DNA of 64,000 nucleotides from Ophioderma brevispina (lineage: Eukaryota > Echinodermata > Ophiuroidea > Amphilepidida > Ophiodermatidae): the NCBI GenBank assembly GCA_023653785.1, contig JAMKCH010001589.1, positions 62,001-126,000 on the forward strand, written 5' to 3'. The notes below the pieces were generated by a model, which made no database searches, was not told where the DNA came from, and saw only the letters and a list, made by a program, of their open reading frames with translations. The position numbers and the translations under genes were made by a program. Positions 33,200 to 46,512 of the stretch are shown piece after piece; positions within the stretch are counted from its first letter, which is position 1, and every line of letters begins with the position of its first letter.

Positions 33200-35453
33200 G
33201 GAAGTAAGTATTGCATACAACCAGTTTGTGGAGTGTACAATATAGAAACATGATTGACTTCATCATTACCCAACTGGACAACTTGAAAAGCTTTCAGAAC
33301 TGCAGATCTTACTGCTCAGCCGATGTCCGTTCAGACCACAACTTGGTGCTGGCTAAGGTGAAATTTATACCTACCAAAACCAAATGTATAACAACGGTAC
33401 CCAAGAAGAATGACGTCAGTCGATTCAGTGACCCCACAATTGCAGCAGAATTCTGTGCATAGGTGGTGCCTTTGGACCACTCCTCCAATTAGAAGACACT
33501 GATGTTGAAGGGCTATGGACCAACTTCAAGGAAACAACCAATAAAATAACAGAGGAAACAGTGGTGTGAAAAGGGCCCGCAAATTAAGGGGCTCCCTGAA
33601 GAAGTAAGAAAGGCATGTCATCAAAGAAGGACATCAAGGATCCAAATGATGAACAACCCAACTGCACATAATAAGTCCAACTACTCCAAACTGAACAAGG
33701 AGGTCAAATATCAAGTAAAGAGCTGGAAGAAGAAGCTGCTCGAAAAGGCATTACAGAGAGTGAGATGCACATGCCTAGAACAACCGCCCTGAACTCTTCA
33801 AGTGTGTCCTTAGACTAGTGAGTTGAAAAGCTCACTCAGCCATCTTGCAAGACAAACAATGGTTCCCTCAAAACTGCTCCAGATAAGATATAAGTCTTGG
33901 GAAAACACTTCAGCAAACATCTCCACACTGAATTCCCCAGAGATGAAGAAGTATTTCACTCCATCCCGAACCGGGGCAATTCTATCTCACAGGCAATGCC
34001 TTTATCGATAGAGAAGTAGAAGAGGCCATTAGACTGAAAAATAACAAGCATGTGGGCTGGGATAAAATCTCTGCTGAAACCCTTAAAGCATGTGGCCCAG
34101 CTATGACACAGCTATGTTTTTGAAAAATCATATTGCCTGGTAGAAGGGGAAATTCCAAAGACCTGGAGCAAAGGACGAGAACTCCTATACAAGAAAGGGT
34201 AGAAACTAGATCCCCTCCAACTAGAGCAATTACTCTACTGTCCATCCCAGGGAAAGTATTCTGTAAATGATCCTGAACCGGATCCAGGACACCATTGATG
34301 ACTACCTGAGAGGCAATTTGGTTAGAAGAAACTCAATAGGTACGACTGATGCTGTATTATTGTTTCCGCCAAGTGCTATAGAAGGCCAAAGAAAGACGCA
34401 TGCCTAAACACTTGGAACTTTGGTAGATTTTTCAAGCAGCACATTTAGACCATTTGGAGAGGGGCACTCTGGAAATGCTTAGGATCAATTGGAGTAGATA
34501 GCAAGCTGGTAGACCTAATTGAAAGAGGTACGCAACCATATCTCAGTATGGTGAATGGCAGCCTGAGGTTCGAAGTCTTAGTTGGTGTGAGACAGTGAGT
34601 CCTTCTTCTCCATGCCTCTCAATCTCTTCTTGCATTTGTAATTAGAGAGTTCAAATCCTAGGCTCCGGAATCCAAAGGATAATGAAAATCAACAACCTTC
34701 GTTATGCCGATTACACAACCCTGATGGAATGGTCTTTGAAGTTTTACAGCTATCCACAAAAACGGGAAAAGACACGCGCCAAATGGGGAATTAAGATCAA
34801 CCCATCGAATGCAAGATCATGTCCGATGACCAAGAGACATCAGCCTTAACCAGACCCCTATTGACAAAGTAATGATTTTTGTCTTTCTTGCAAGTAATGT
34901 GCCTTTGGTTAGGAGACCTCAAGAGGCGTACAAGACTGGCAGCAATGGGCATTCGGTAGACTCATGATACCATCTGGAGCAATCATGACCATCACAAGAG
35001 GCGCTCAAATCAGAATATACCAGTCCCTTATATTACTCCCCATGCACCTAGGACAAAGTCCTGGGTTGCACAAGGCAACTGCCAAAAGCTAGAAAGCTTG
35101 GAGATATATGTCTCCGGTCCCATCCTAGTATGAACCTCCGGGACAAAATTATAAATGATGAAATTAGAGAGCGTCTGAACATCACATGTACCATCACGGA
35201 TGCAGTCACCAGGAGACTGCTGAGTGGTTTGGACATGTCGTCAGATGCCGGACCACAGATTACCATACCAAGCCTATACGCAAGACTTCAACAAGCGTAG
35301 GAAGCCAGGTCGCCCACCAGCAAGATGGAAGGACCAGATCCCCAAGGACACAGGCTTGGACCTCCAAAATGCCGAATCTATTGCAAAGGGCAAACCAGAA
35401 TGGAGGAGAATTAATCATGAGAAGAGCAAAGGGACACCCCGTCCTATGCAGTA
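33200..35453 (+). mobile_element. RTE-like non-LTR retrotransposon relic
   Basis: A degenerate APE-endonuclease plus reverse transcriptase, scattered over frames. 33241-33462 has IDFIITQL and ADVRSDHNLVLAKVKF, the end of an endonuclease. About 34015-34110 has an EAIRLKNNKHVGWDKISAET block. 34215-34310 has the AITLLSIPGKVFC and ILNRIQDTIDDYLRG blocks. 34430-34600 has a SKAFDSIDR-equivalent and VNGSLRFEVLVGVRQ. Near 34690-34725 there is RYADYTTLMEW. 35224-35454 has PDHRLPYQAYTQDFNKRRKP and GRPPARWKDQIPKDTGL at the C-terminus. The catalytic pair again reads Ala-Asp-Tyr where Ala-Asp-Asp is expected. Stops and shifts throughout: dead copy. Confidence 0.85.
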
Positions 35454-35692
35454 AAGTCAAAGTCAAGCTATTTCGGTATGACGACATCACAGGCGTAATC
35501 CACTTTCCACCTGGCATAAGCATGTGCTCTACGATAGCTGTGTATGCAAATTTAAAGGCACACACGGGCGTAGTGTACTTTCAAAATCTGTGCCCAAGCA
35601 GGTGGATTAAGATTGTGATGTCATCTTGCCAAATAACCTAAATTAGATTTTTACTGGTTGTGCTCGAAATTTGCACAAGACCAACACTTTAA

Positions 35693-36710
35693 AGGAGAAC
35701 CCGTACATAAGAAAGCTTATACAATATACGTTATAAAGATAATTACTGAACACATCGAGTGGTTTCATGGAAAAACTGAATTATACTAACCATTAAATGA
35801 ATTAAATCATTTTATCTGACCGTGCGCTATTTGAAATTCGCGCTAGTGTATATGGGATATGTATAGGTGTTATGTGATACGGACGGCACAGTAGCGCCAT
35901 ACATCTTCACTCGTGACGCTTTCATACTGCATATTTCAATACGCAATATGCAACGTGTTGAGCGCGTGTCTCTGAGTGTGCGTGACCAGCGCGTATTGAT
36001 CACTCCGGCAATCACCTTTGTGCCCCATGATGGACATACAATGTAGTATGTGTATTCAAATATTAGTCTTTCTTTTTCGTTTTCTTTGTGCTTTCTTCTT
36101 GTTATTCTTTCGATTTATAACATTCGCTTTCACCTTTTCTATCTTTTATGTTCTGTATCCATGTTCCGTGTTTTCATACTTTTGTTTCATCCTATATTCT
36201 GTAGTTTGTGGCAGGAGAGGCGGCATCACTCCCAGTTTAGACCTATTATATTAGGGTTTGATAGATTTTGTCTTAAAAGACCGACATGTCAATGAGGATT
36301 CTTCATCTGACATCTCGAATTTAACAGGAATTAACAATCTGACCTGGTATTGCAACCGGGAAAACCTCCCATTCGCAGGGTCACGTACAGATTTTCCACA
36401 AATCGCCATCATCTGCGAAGGTCCCATGCATCCACCACACTCTCGCGCTCGTGGTTACAGAATGGTTTTACTTTGCATAAAACGCTTGCTACGCGGGATG
36501 TGCGCTCTTGTTTGTTAAGCGCGGGCATTTGACGCTTCAGGCTGCGGAAGACATTTTGGAAAATATTGAGGCTTGGAACGATGCCAAAAGATGATATATG
36601 ACCCAAACTCCTTAATATAATTCCGTTTTTTTTATGAAACCACTCGATATGTGGACAATAATTATTTATAGAGTATATTGTATAATATTATTCGTTGTAC
36701 GGGTTCTCCT
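35693..36710. mobile_element. 1018-bp TTAA-flanked DNA transposon remnant, AGGAGAACCCGTAC ends
   Basis: TTAA at 35689-35692 and 36711-36714. The left end, AGGAGAACCCGTACATAAG, matches the inverse of the right end, and the arms continue for about 100 bases (TACAATATACGTTATAAA, CGAGTGGTTTCAT). The interior (35820-36600) has a somewhat higher GC and several short open frames, none recognisable. It is a non-autonomous Kolobok- or piggyBac-type element by its TTAA site; superfamily inferred. Confidence 0.85.
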
Positions 36711-36994
36711 TTAAGCAACTTTCATATTGCACTCAGACTTCCATCAAGATTTTTCCAGAAGACACCCAGAGAGGTTGGTGAGTCAATGCTGTTGATGCTC
36801 ATGAAGGTATCTGATGGTTGTTATATCCCCTCTAACATGAGAAAATATTGAATTGGTAGTATAGTTGCTGAAGTGTTTAACTAGAATCTTTTGGAAATGG
36901 TATATACTTTAAAATTGTTGAATGGGAGATGGCGATTATTGTATGTGGAATTTGACTGTCTTTATTGACACACTTTTAAGTATTGTTTCAATGA

Positions 36995-37090
36995 TTGTAG
37001 TATTCTGCCACCACATCCTTCAACATGCAGTTTATTCCATTGAGGCTGCCAAATTCATAGGGTGGTGGCACAATACAAAATTCTGACTAG
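36995..37090 (-). repeat. Dispersed repeat S, copy 1
   Basis: CCTTCAACATGCAGTTTATTC, GAGGCTGCC and GGGTGGTGGCACAATAC form a block that reappears inverted at about 61455-61535. Identity is high. The parent element is unknown. Confidence 0.75.
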
Positions 37091-38947
37091 TTGAAACAAC
37101 TAATTGCTGGGTAGTCATAACTGAGAAAGATGTATACAGCTTAGATCAAGAGACAGAGGTAAAGTGTATCAAATCAACACTGATTCAGGACTATGAAATT
37201 ATTTATTAGCATTGGAGATCTTATATAAAAAAGGATTTTTAATAGATATCGTAAATTACATAATTGTCGGTTATGAAGATGCGCTGGGGATGAGTTGTGC
37301 TTGACAAGGCTAATGACCGGAGACCAGGGTGTCAAATATATGAGGTCACTTTGAATCATGTGGCTGATCTGCTGAACTTCCATCCACACTTGTGCTGCTG
37401 TCAGTAGCGTTTTAGGCCATGGCCATACGAAGATGAAAAGCCAAATTGGAGATGTTGTTTGTCAGCATTCTGAGTTTTTCTCAGTGATGGCTAGTGCCAG
37501 ATGCAGTGTGGACAGCCCTGCAATAGGCCTCTTGAGAATTGGCATTACCTATGAATTGCACAGGATGTGCAAGTGATGTCTTAAACATTTTACTAGTGAT
37601 ATGATTTTCTTGGCCTACTGTCTGAAGTGACCCTGCTTTTCTAATCATGTTAGGCTTAAGATGTTTGTGCCAAGAGATATAATCGTAAGCAATGCAACAG
37701 TGACTCTATTTACGTATGCTGTGTTGAAAGCTTCTGAGGAATGTCATGTTGTATCTGTTTCCCAAAACTCAATCTGGAAGTGGATATGTCATACTTCTCT
37801 TCAATCCACTCTCATCTAGATGTATTTCTTTAGTCATTTAAAAACAAGAAGACCTGACATATCTGTTTTATTTCTAAAGGTTAACAGAAACTCCACTTTT
37901 GATTAATATCTGAATTATATTGTGTGGATGTCTTGTTGTAGTAAAGGAAATTACATATGCATGCTATTGGCTCGTTGTTATCCATGCTGCTACATATTGT
38001 GAATTTTCCATGTGTATTCGTGCATTATTAATAACGTGGAAATGGGAAATTTCAAATCCTTGATCCTCTTTTTGTTTATGGACGGCATTGACGGGCGAGC
38101 AGGGGGGATTTTATGTGAAACTTAGTTAAGCTCAGTGCGCTTTGCCAGAATAGCAAGCTAATCCCGCATCAAGTTAATAATTAATTCAGTGGATACAGAG
38201 CAATTGATCTGTGGGCTAAGGGCTGTGCATCAGTCTGATTGATAGTCTCCCATGCAGGCAATTACATAAATAATTATGCAAACAGTCCTTGTCTGACTAT
38301 CACAGTGCCAGGAACAAACATGTGACTACTACATCTGGTGTACAGGAATTCAACTTTATCATCAGTTGTCAGTCTTGTGTAAGAGGTTAGCAAGGGAGTT
38401 GGTAGAGATTAGGTGTAGGATAAGTGCTTAGTCAGGGGCTATTATCATGTCAAATTAGGGATGATCCTGGATGATCTGTCAGAGCAGAAGGTAGCAGATG
38501 CAAGGGTTGTAGTTGAGATAGCTTTGCCAGTGAAATTGGACCTTGGCCTTTTGAAGATGTGTTTGCCAAACTAGCTATGCATTAGTCCCAAGTTTGTTTA
38601 CTGTTCTCGGTTTTGTGTTTTAAATTTTCAGTTGCTTATGTTTGTGGAAAATTGGGGCGACTTGTGTTTTCAGGTTTATTTTGATTGGGAATTTTACAAA
38701 AAAGAAACAGGATAGATGCAAAACTTTCATACATTATCATAATAAATTGTATGTTTGAATGATCTCTGTGTGGTTTTTGCCCTTTTGTTACTAAAAGTTA
38801 AAATTTGTCTGCTTCTTGGGGGTAGAAATTTGTAGTGATTTTGACAATATATATTTGTATATTTTTCATCTTTAATTTGAGTCAAACAAAGTATTGCGAC
38901 TAGGGAAAACGTAAACAATATTGTGCTTCACAGACATTATCTTTTAA

Positions 38948-39166
38948 AGTAGAGGTAGTGCTCTCCTAAAAGCTCTCCATGTCAAATCAAGGAGAGTATT
39001 CAGGTGAAAAATTAAGCATTTAGCACTGCAATGTACATCAGAAAATGATCTTCCAAGAGGAGTTACAAATCACTCTCCTACAATGTACTTAAGGAGAGCT
39101 GCAGTGGAGTGATCAAATGCACTTAAGGAAAGCTGTAGGAGAGCGATCACTCAAGATTGCTCCCCT
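38948..39166. mobile_element. 219-bp TTAA-flanked MITE
   Basis: TTAA at 38944-38947 and 39167-39170. The ends AGTAGAGGTAGTGCTCTCC and the inverse of AGGGGAGCAATCTTGAGTG are imperfectly inverted, with GCTCTCCT / AGGAGAGC blocks repeated inside. Non-coding. Confidence 0.6.
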
Positions 39167-39369
39167 TTAAAGACGATGTCTGGCTTCACACTTTCAATCC
39201 ATCACAACAGTTGATCATCATTTTGAGTCTCTGGTTAATTTTGTGGATTAAAGGTATTTCACAGACTAGACTTGTCCCACTTATCATAGCAACTGATCAT
39301 CTTTGACTGACATGACATAAAAAAGAGACTTGATGTTAATAATACACAAAAGAATACATGTCCAGATGC

Positions 39370-39420
39370 GGGGGGGGGGGGGGGGGGGGGGGGTGGGGGG
39401 GGGGGGGGGGTGGGGGGGGA
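39370..39420. repeat. Poly(G) tract of about 50 bases with two T interruptions
   Basis: Almost pure G. It adjoins (39421-39466, minus strand) a tRNA-like head, GTGGCCCACTGGTTAGGG, as in tRNA-derived SINEs, so the G tract replaces what should be the B-box half. Likely a sequencing or assembly problem spot. Confidence 0.85.
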
Positions 39421-40327
39421 CCTCCAGCACCAAAGGCTAATACCCTAACCAGTGGGCCACACTCTCCTACAATACTGTTTAAGGACAAATTTGTGATCGA
39501 TGAACCTAAGTAACAAGTACACTAAGTCTTTATCCAAATGTATCAATATGATTGGCTAATATGGTTCTTGCTCCAATCTCTAACTTAATCCAAGAAAATC
39601 CAAGCCCCTGGATTCTGTTCAAATAGTCAACAACTGTTTATCCATGTCATTGCCAAGACCAAGCACAGAAGTGCTCCAATTTTGTAGTAGAAGATTCAAG
39701 ATTTGTCATGCCACCGTAACAATGTTCAAATATGGGCAAGGTTGGTAATGATGTGTCTCATCGATTAATGACGTCATTGAAATGGCAATGGCTTCAAACA
39801 TCAGATATCAGATGGCAATAGTCACCATCTGAATAATCATAGAGTATGTGTTATGTGTTCTTACATGACGTTGTATTGGCTTTCCCTCGATTAACTCGTT
39901 ATTTTTAATGGCACAATGTACAAGAACTGTACAGTACCGATCAAACCCCAGACTAGTAAGCAACAAGGTGTTTCGGATTATCCTATTTTCTAAAATGGAA
40001 GATATTCTGAAAATGGTGTCTAAAAATGTAAAATGGTTTGATTCAATTCCTGATATAGCTCACAGACCAACAATGAGAAGAGTTTGGTTCAGTGCTCCTC
40101 TATTGTTAAATGATAGGCATTGACTGTCAAGTGAAGCCTTTGAGAAGAATGAGTCCTGATTATTTTCTTATTTATGAATTGTCACTGCTTGATTCATTTC
40201 ATGGACAATGTAAAATATAATATTGTTTAATGCAAGATGTGTAAACCATGTAGCTATACTTGATTTCATTACCTCTTGGACCTTGGTGAAAATACACCAC
40301 ATTTTGCCAGGCAGCACAATAACTTAA

Positions 40328-40693
40328 AGGCACTATCAGTGATTTGCTAAATCCGAAAATCGAAAAAATCATAAAAAAATCTGATTTTTGCATGTCTATA
40401 ATAAGCATAGCTTTCGTAACATTACCATACAAGTGCTAAGACTGAAAGCAACCTAATAAGGACAGAATTGGCTATCTTAGTCATTACTCTCCGTACGGAC
40501 ACTTACAACACGTAAGTGGATGGAGATTCATATCATAGAACACTATCGTTTTCTTCCTTTCCTGTAAATTTTTCAGTTGCAAGAAATAAGTTATGGGATT
40601 TCTGCAGGCTTATTCCTTCACTTTCGAGCTATTCCTACAAATTTCAAATATGTTGACTCTCTCGAGTGAATCACTGATACAGTGATAGTGTCT
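40328..40693. mobile_element. TTAA-type MITE, CAGTGATTTGC family, copy 2
   Basis: TTAA at 40324-40327, then AGGCACTATCAGTGATTTGC. The right end, ATCACTGATACAGTGATAGT-like and GTGTCT, is followed by a degenerate TTCA. Shares TCCGTACGGACACTTACAAC-like interior with copy 3 (52745-53106) in opposite orientation. Confidence 0.75.
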
Positions 40694-41140
40694 TTCAAAA
40701 AGGACGCAGCACATGAACTAGATAGTAGTAGTAAGCCCAGTAAACCCCAAATTCAGAACCACAAGGCTGCATACATGTATGTCACTGTACCATTACCAAC
40801 TGCCCAGGTTCAGGGTTTAAGCCTATAATTGCTGAAATCACCACATCCATAGATTACTTGGGTACAAAGTTAACCCCCTGGACACTACCACCAATAATAC
40901 AATCTATTTCATTGGCTCATATAGGACACCACTGACATAGCATCTGGGAACATCAAATAGTATGTCTATTTTCCTGTCTAAACCATACCACCATTCTTAC
41001 AGCATCCCTGATTTGCTCATTAGTGACCAATGAAAAATAGTGCTTAGATGCCGATAGATAGGCAGGTAGTGCCGAGGGGGGTTTAGACATTTTGTAATGT
41101 CAATTTTCCTTACTGTTTTTTGTCCCTATTTTGCCCTTTA

Positions 41141-41471
41141 GGCGACGAAAAAAGAAACCCTGTTTTACGGGCGAGCAGACCTTTCGAGTAGGGTCGGTCG
41201 GTCGGGTGATTTTTTTATTTTTAAATTTTTTTCTTTTCTGGAGCTCAAAAATTGGCCTAAAATAGCCCCAAATCGAAAAATGCAAGGAAAAAATGAAAAT
41301 TTTTTACAAACAAATTTTCTAAAAAAAATGTGCCAAAATTGATAAATTTGGGCTAAAAAACAGGCTGATTTTACATGATTTTTCGAAAAACTAAAAAAAA
41401 AAAAAATCTGCAAAACTGAAAAAAATCGGTCGGTCGGGCCAGTAAAAACAGGGTTTTTTATTTTCGTCGCC
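41141..41471. mobile_element. 331-bp PIF/Harbinger-type MITE
   Basis: Flanked by TTA on both sides (41138-41140, 41472-41474). The ends, GGCGACGAAAAAAGAAACCC and the inverse of GGGTTTTTTATTTTCGTCGCC, are inverted repeats of about 30 bases. GGTCGGTCGG repeats occur just inside both ends. The interior is A/T-rich and non-coding. A TWA 3-bp duplication and GG-starting TIR are typical of PIF/Harbinger. Confidence 0.82.
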
Positions 41472-43796
41472 TTATCTCAATTTCCTAATTATTGTCTTTG
41501 GTATGAGTTGAGTATAGTTTTACTGTTGTCAAACACCAAACCTGAAAGCCACACCTCACTGAGTTTAAAATTAGTGAATGCTTGAAATACTTTTAAAAGT
41601 GGTTAGCTGACAAATGTTGAAATGGGATGCGATAAGAAAATGTTCAACATAGCAGTTGAATTAATTAGGTATTTCAGTAGAAAAGATACAGGGAGTGTAC
41701 ATTTTGTTTTCTGCAATCAACCCTAATGCCACACTGTTGGGTTGCAAAATTTACGCTACCATATTTAACATTCAAATGTCCAGGTATGCTGTTGGTGATT
41801 ACAAAGTATGTGCCTGTTTACACCGCATGGTTAATCATAGTCATATCATACAATTGCCACCGTTTCTCGACATGCCTCAGAAGGGGGAGGCCTGGGGGTG
41901 TGGCTGGGATGCAATACCGGAAAAAGTACATTATGACCCTCTAGGGAATGTACTTAGGATACCATATTAGACATGTCCATACTTGATATTTCAAAGTGTA
42001 TATTAAACAGTGTTTCTAGATTGTACCTTTTCTCAAGATAAGTCTATGAACTGTTTCACTATTCTGTTAGAAAAAAATGTTATTGTCTTATTGAGTACAA
42101 TAAGTACATCAATCAGGTGGGTATGTGGTCCTATTAGATTGGATGATATTGATCTACCATCTGAATATTATCTGCCAAGATTTTAAAAAAGAAACATTGT
42201 AACTTCATTCTTAGACCTAGTGAATTATTTTCTTATTTTAAAACGTATTTTGATCAAAATTTGCAAGTGCCGATCTGAAAGCACAACAAAAGGTCACAAT
42301 ACATAAAGCAAGGAGACAGAATACTATGACCGCCCCAGTTTACCATCATTTGTAATGTTATTCTTTGTATTTGTTGGTGAAAACTGTGGTATTCCCACAT
42401 CCTGTCCCCACAGCATCAGTAAAAGTTCAATTTCTTATATCTTGTACACATAGGTCAATGAACTGTGGCTGAGAAATTGGATTATTTTTTTGAACCCAAC
42501 AGTTAAAATTCAGGATACTGGTTATTGACTGCTAATAGACCTTAGTAGTCTAACACTTCAATAGTGTTTGACAGTATGGGGGTCACCGTATCCATATGGT
42601 TTAGCCAGGTTTAACCACCTGCCCTGTGTGGAACCTGATCCTAATAGACCCCTGATTGATGTGTCTGGCCACCCCATTGACCAGTAGTCTCTTCCAGAAT
42701 TAGTCAGTGACCATCAACCTCTTTAATCACAAAACACAATAGCTAATTTAGTAATGTCAAACTTGATCATCAGAAGTGTGGAGTCTATGACTTCATTAAA
42801 TTTGAAATGAGAAATTGTTTGCTTTGAGTTCTTAGGACGCTTCCTATGGGGGTTGTTGTAGTAAGTTCGGAACCAAAGAGGCGGCCCTCATGACAAAGCA
42901 AATAATGTCAAATATAAAAGGTATAGCACAAGCTAATTGGATGTACAGTTCACGCAAATGAATTGTGGCCAGCGTGAGACATTTGGTATGCATGGAGCAA
43001 TGCACTGGCAATGTATGGTATATTTTTATGCAGCATCTATATGAGTTGCAAGAATAAATGGTTTGTCTTACGCTGAATGCTCGATGTACACAGCAGGCAT
43101 GTGCTATACTGGCCGCGATTCTTCTGCGGAAATTGTAGTGAGTGGACCAGGAATGATGTAGGTTAGAAGATTCGCAAGTAAGACCACAACACTTAGGTAG
43201 TGTTAAATTGTAGTGTCAGTTGGAGCAGTAGTTCAGATAATGACCTTGATACCTAAAAAATGATGAATGCCGCAGCGTGAACAATTTTAGATGCTGTTGA
43301 TTGTTTGAATGTGGTCGCATCCTTCCGTTTTTAGTCCCTTGGAGAGTTATCATCTTCCAGCTAAATCTGCTTGACCTAGACCTAGATTTGACATGTGTTC
43401 AAAAGCAGAAATACAAAAAAGCAGCTTGCAATGCACTCAATAGATAAAAAGTTCCCTCTAATACCTTTTAGTATAACCCCTAAAAGTGGTAAACCATGTT
43501 AGATCATCCTCAGCCTTGACCCTACCACAAACCCATCAAACCTGAGATTTGGTATCATTAGAAAGCTTGTCTTTTTCTCATTTTATCTGCAAAAACGTTT
43601 CAGCTGATCTCTTCCCTATTCAGGTTACAAGCATAAATATTTAAAAAAAATGTGGGTGTCTTTGGTTATCAGAAATTATTTGTGCAGTAGATGTTGTCTT
43701 GGTTCAGATAACAAGTTAGTTAGAAAGCATGTTATGGCTGATGTTCAATTAAAAGTTTTAATTAACAATCAGGTGCACTTTCTGTTGTTGAATAAT

Positions 43797-44315
43797 TAAA
43801 GCAATATTAGCACATTTTTTTGAAGAGCGCCCCCAATTTTTCAAAAAAATTGAGATTTTCACACGATTGCATTGGTAACTGGCTAGTAAACTATACCTGT
43901 GAATGGTTAAGCTCAAAAATGTCTGTGTGTCACAAACGAAGGAATTTTGTAATTAGAATAATTATTATCGGGGATCCCGATAATAATTCAACGCTGCTGA
44001 AAACGGCCTTCCAATGTGAAATAGCCGGGAAATAGCGCCATGTACGTGTCTACGCTCATCCATTAGTTGTTTTATTGGTTCAGGCAAGTCAAGTTAGAGG
44101 TTATCTTCTCGAGGTGGCACTATTTCATCATGGACGGATATAAACGTAGCATTTCCAGCTCTGCCGTTAATTCCAATCTGGGATCCCAATTCTAATTACA
44201 AAATCGCTTATTTTATGATAAATACGCATATCTTAGCATTCTCGTTCACAGGTATAGTTTCCTAGACAATTAACAATGTAACTGTGCCAAAATATCAACT
44301 TTGAGAAATAGCCAA
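43797..44315. mobile_element. Inverted-repeat element, TTAGCACATTTTTTT family, copy 2
   Basis: Starts near a TTAA with AGCAATATTAGCACATTTTT and shares ATTGAGATTTTC, TGGCTAGTAAACTATACC with copy 1 (9878-10161). The right side carries the inverse, GGTATAGTTTCCTAGACAAT. In the middle lies a near-perfect palindrome, ATTATTATCGGGGATCCCGATAATAAT (43963-43989). Interior TTCTAATTACAAAATCGC and GCGATTTTGTAATTAGAA-like parts suggest a second nested inverted pair. Ends approximate. Confidence 0.6.
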
Positions 44316-44842
44316 TTATATAATTCAACTTCCTCCTTGTTCTGAGCAGTATCAAAATGACCATATTTCAGGAACCATGAGTCCATTCGTGGTGAGGTTT
44401 TTAGCAAAATGAAGCTCAAAAATGACACATAAGGTGCAGTTGAAAATTTAATTTTAATTTTACCCAACAAAGCTTACAAAGGACTCACTTTGCTTGTTTC
44501 CTTCACTTATGTTGTTGTTCAGACTTGTTAGAGAGATAATGCAGAATATGCTGTGGTCCTTGTTTGGTAGAGTGATACATCACTCACTTGTTCATTGATT
44601 TTCAAATTCTAAATTTAATGAGTACCATTTTTAAAGGGAATGTACACATGTAGCTTTGAATAAAGTGTCATGTCTATTAAAAAAGGCAGGCATCTTTATT
44701 TACTGCACAACATCTCATAAATGGCATTATTTTTAAAGAAAAATGCTCAAATAGAGACCTCATTTGATGCGTACCAAATTTGGGCAGTTAACACTTTTTA
44801 AATTACCGAAAATAGTTTTGGAGTCATATCAAAAAGTATTAA

Positions 44843-45175
44843 AGGTGCAACGAGAGATTTCGCATATCAAGTGTCCCTAAAAAAATCGAAAGTGCTAATT
44901 TTTGTCCTGATGTAAAGCTTTCTGTCAAAAATCCCATCTGAAAGGATTAAGCTGAGAAATGTTTCTTTGGTACAAATTGTGAAATTTCTAATTTCAAATA
45001 TGAAATTCACCCTGTGTTTTAAATTGAAATATAAGCAAATCAAAATTACATTCTTTCTCTCTTTTAAGACATTTCTGTAGCTTAATACAAGGTAAGAAAT
45101 CTATGAGTATCTAATCTATATGAAATTGCTATTATGACACAATATATGGGTGCCTCAAAATCTCTTGTTGCACCT
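44843..45175. mobile_element. 333-bp TTAA-flanked MITE, AGGTGCAACGAGAGATT ends
   Basis: TTAA at 44839-44842 and 45176-45179. The left end AGGTGCAACGAGAGATTTCG matches the inverse of AATCTCTTGTTGCACCT. Interior AT-rich and non-coding. Confidence 0.85.
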
Positions 45176-46164
45176 TTAAGGAGGAAATTCAGCTGACTGT
45201 GAGAACTTATGTTTGTTTGTTTTTACAAAAAATGCTTGAATTTTATAATTTAATCATAATCATATTAGCTGAAAATATATTTAAATGAGTCCAAACAAGC
45301 ATAATTGTATTGTGGTGGATTTGAGATGGTTACTATATAACATGCAATCTTCTATTCCAAATGAAAGGAAATTAGTCAATTTCAACAATTATGACAAATT
45401 CCAAATATTGGTGAATGGTCTTGACTAATAGGGGGTTCTTTTAAAATGTTGTCCAAAAAAAAAAAAAAACAAGCCTTTTGACTAATGAAATTTTTTCATC
45501 AGAGATGTGTTTGTTGTAACTGACCACTTGATAACTTGTAAAATCTCTTGTCAGTGACCAAGACTTAGTGATGACATGAAATAAAAGTGTACTTACCTGC
45601 CAGCTAATAAGGCAAACTAGTAAGATCATTATAGCATGGTCATACTATTGTTGATCACTAATATCCTGCGGTACTTCAATGGTAACTTAAATTAATACTT
45701 CATCCTAATAGTATAGGATTGAGTGATCGTGGCGACCGTACTACATCCGTTCAATAAAAAAGTGCATCCAACTCTGTCGTTTATTTCTAGGGCCAGAAAA
45801 CAAGAATCAAATGTGTGTGTGTGTGGGGGGTACAGTGTAGATATGTAATTTACTGAAATATATATCAGTTCGGGCCAACTGTGGGTACCATCTGGAAGAG
45901 CTTACAACAAATATGAAATACAGTACGATTCCTATAATTGCATCTAACCCTTTCAATTGTTTAAGAGTGGACGTGTTTTGGACAGATTTGAAAGCATTTT
46001 GCACGCTGCTTCTGAATATGTGCCTAATTTTGATATTTTTAAGAACTCTGCCTTGATTCCCTAAAGTTTGATTTTTCAAGAATCTTTCAAAATCCATTCA
46101 CTAATTACTGAGCCACAAACTTGCCAATGTGTGTGTGTGTGCTTGTCTGTGTGAAGAAAACCAA

Positions 46165-46512
46165 GTCCACATTATAATAATAATAATATCAGTTTTTATA
46201 TAGCGATTTATCACAGTAACAGTCTCAAAACGCTGTTGCCTATTATTATTATTACGCCACCATCAGGAAATCGTCACAATCATTTCCTTCATCTAGGTGT
46301 CTGCTCAGCCAGCGCACATCGCTATTAGCACTTAGATTGTAATATTCCTCATAGCATGACAGCTCCCCAGATTTCGCTTGGGTCAACGAGGCAATTGAGA
46401 TTAACAAACACGTTGGCCACAGTTGGACTCGAACTCGCGATTTTAATGTTAAAATTTTAACACTGTAATGATCACGAGTCCTGCACTTTTCCACTGGACC
46501 ACACATGCTCTT
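46165..46512 (-). mobile_element. tRNA-derived SINE, best-preserved copy (minus strand)
   Basis: On the minus strand the head starts at about 46511 with GAGCATGTGTGGTCCAGTGG (A-box-like TGGTCCAGTGG) and carries GAGTTCGAGTCC (B-box) about 65 bases later, slightly long because of a small ATTTTAACA duplication. The body passes through CCAAGCGAAATCTGGGGAGC and ends AATCGCTATATAAAAACTG with a TTA microsatellite. That tail resembles the 3' tails of the CR1/L2-like LINEs at 13400 and 23455, which suggests shared mobilisation machinery. Confidence 0.78.
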
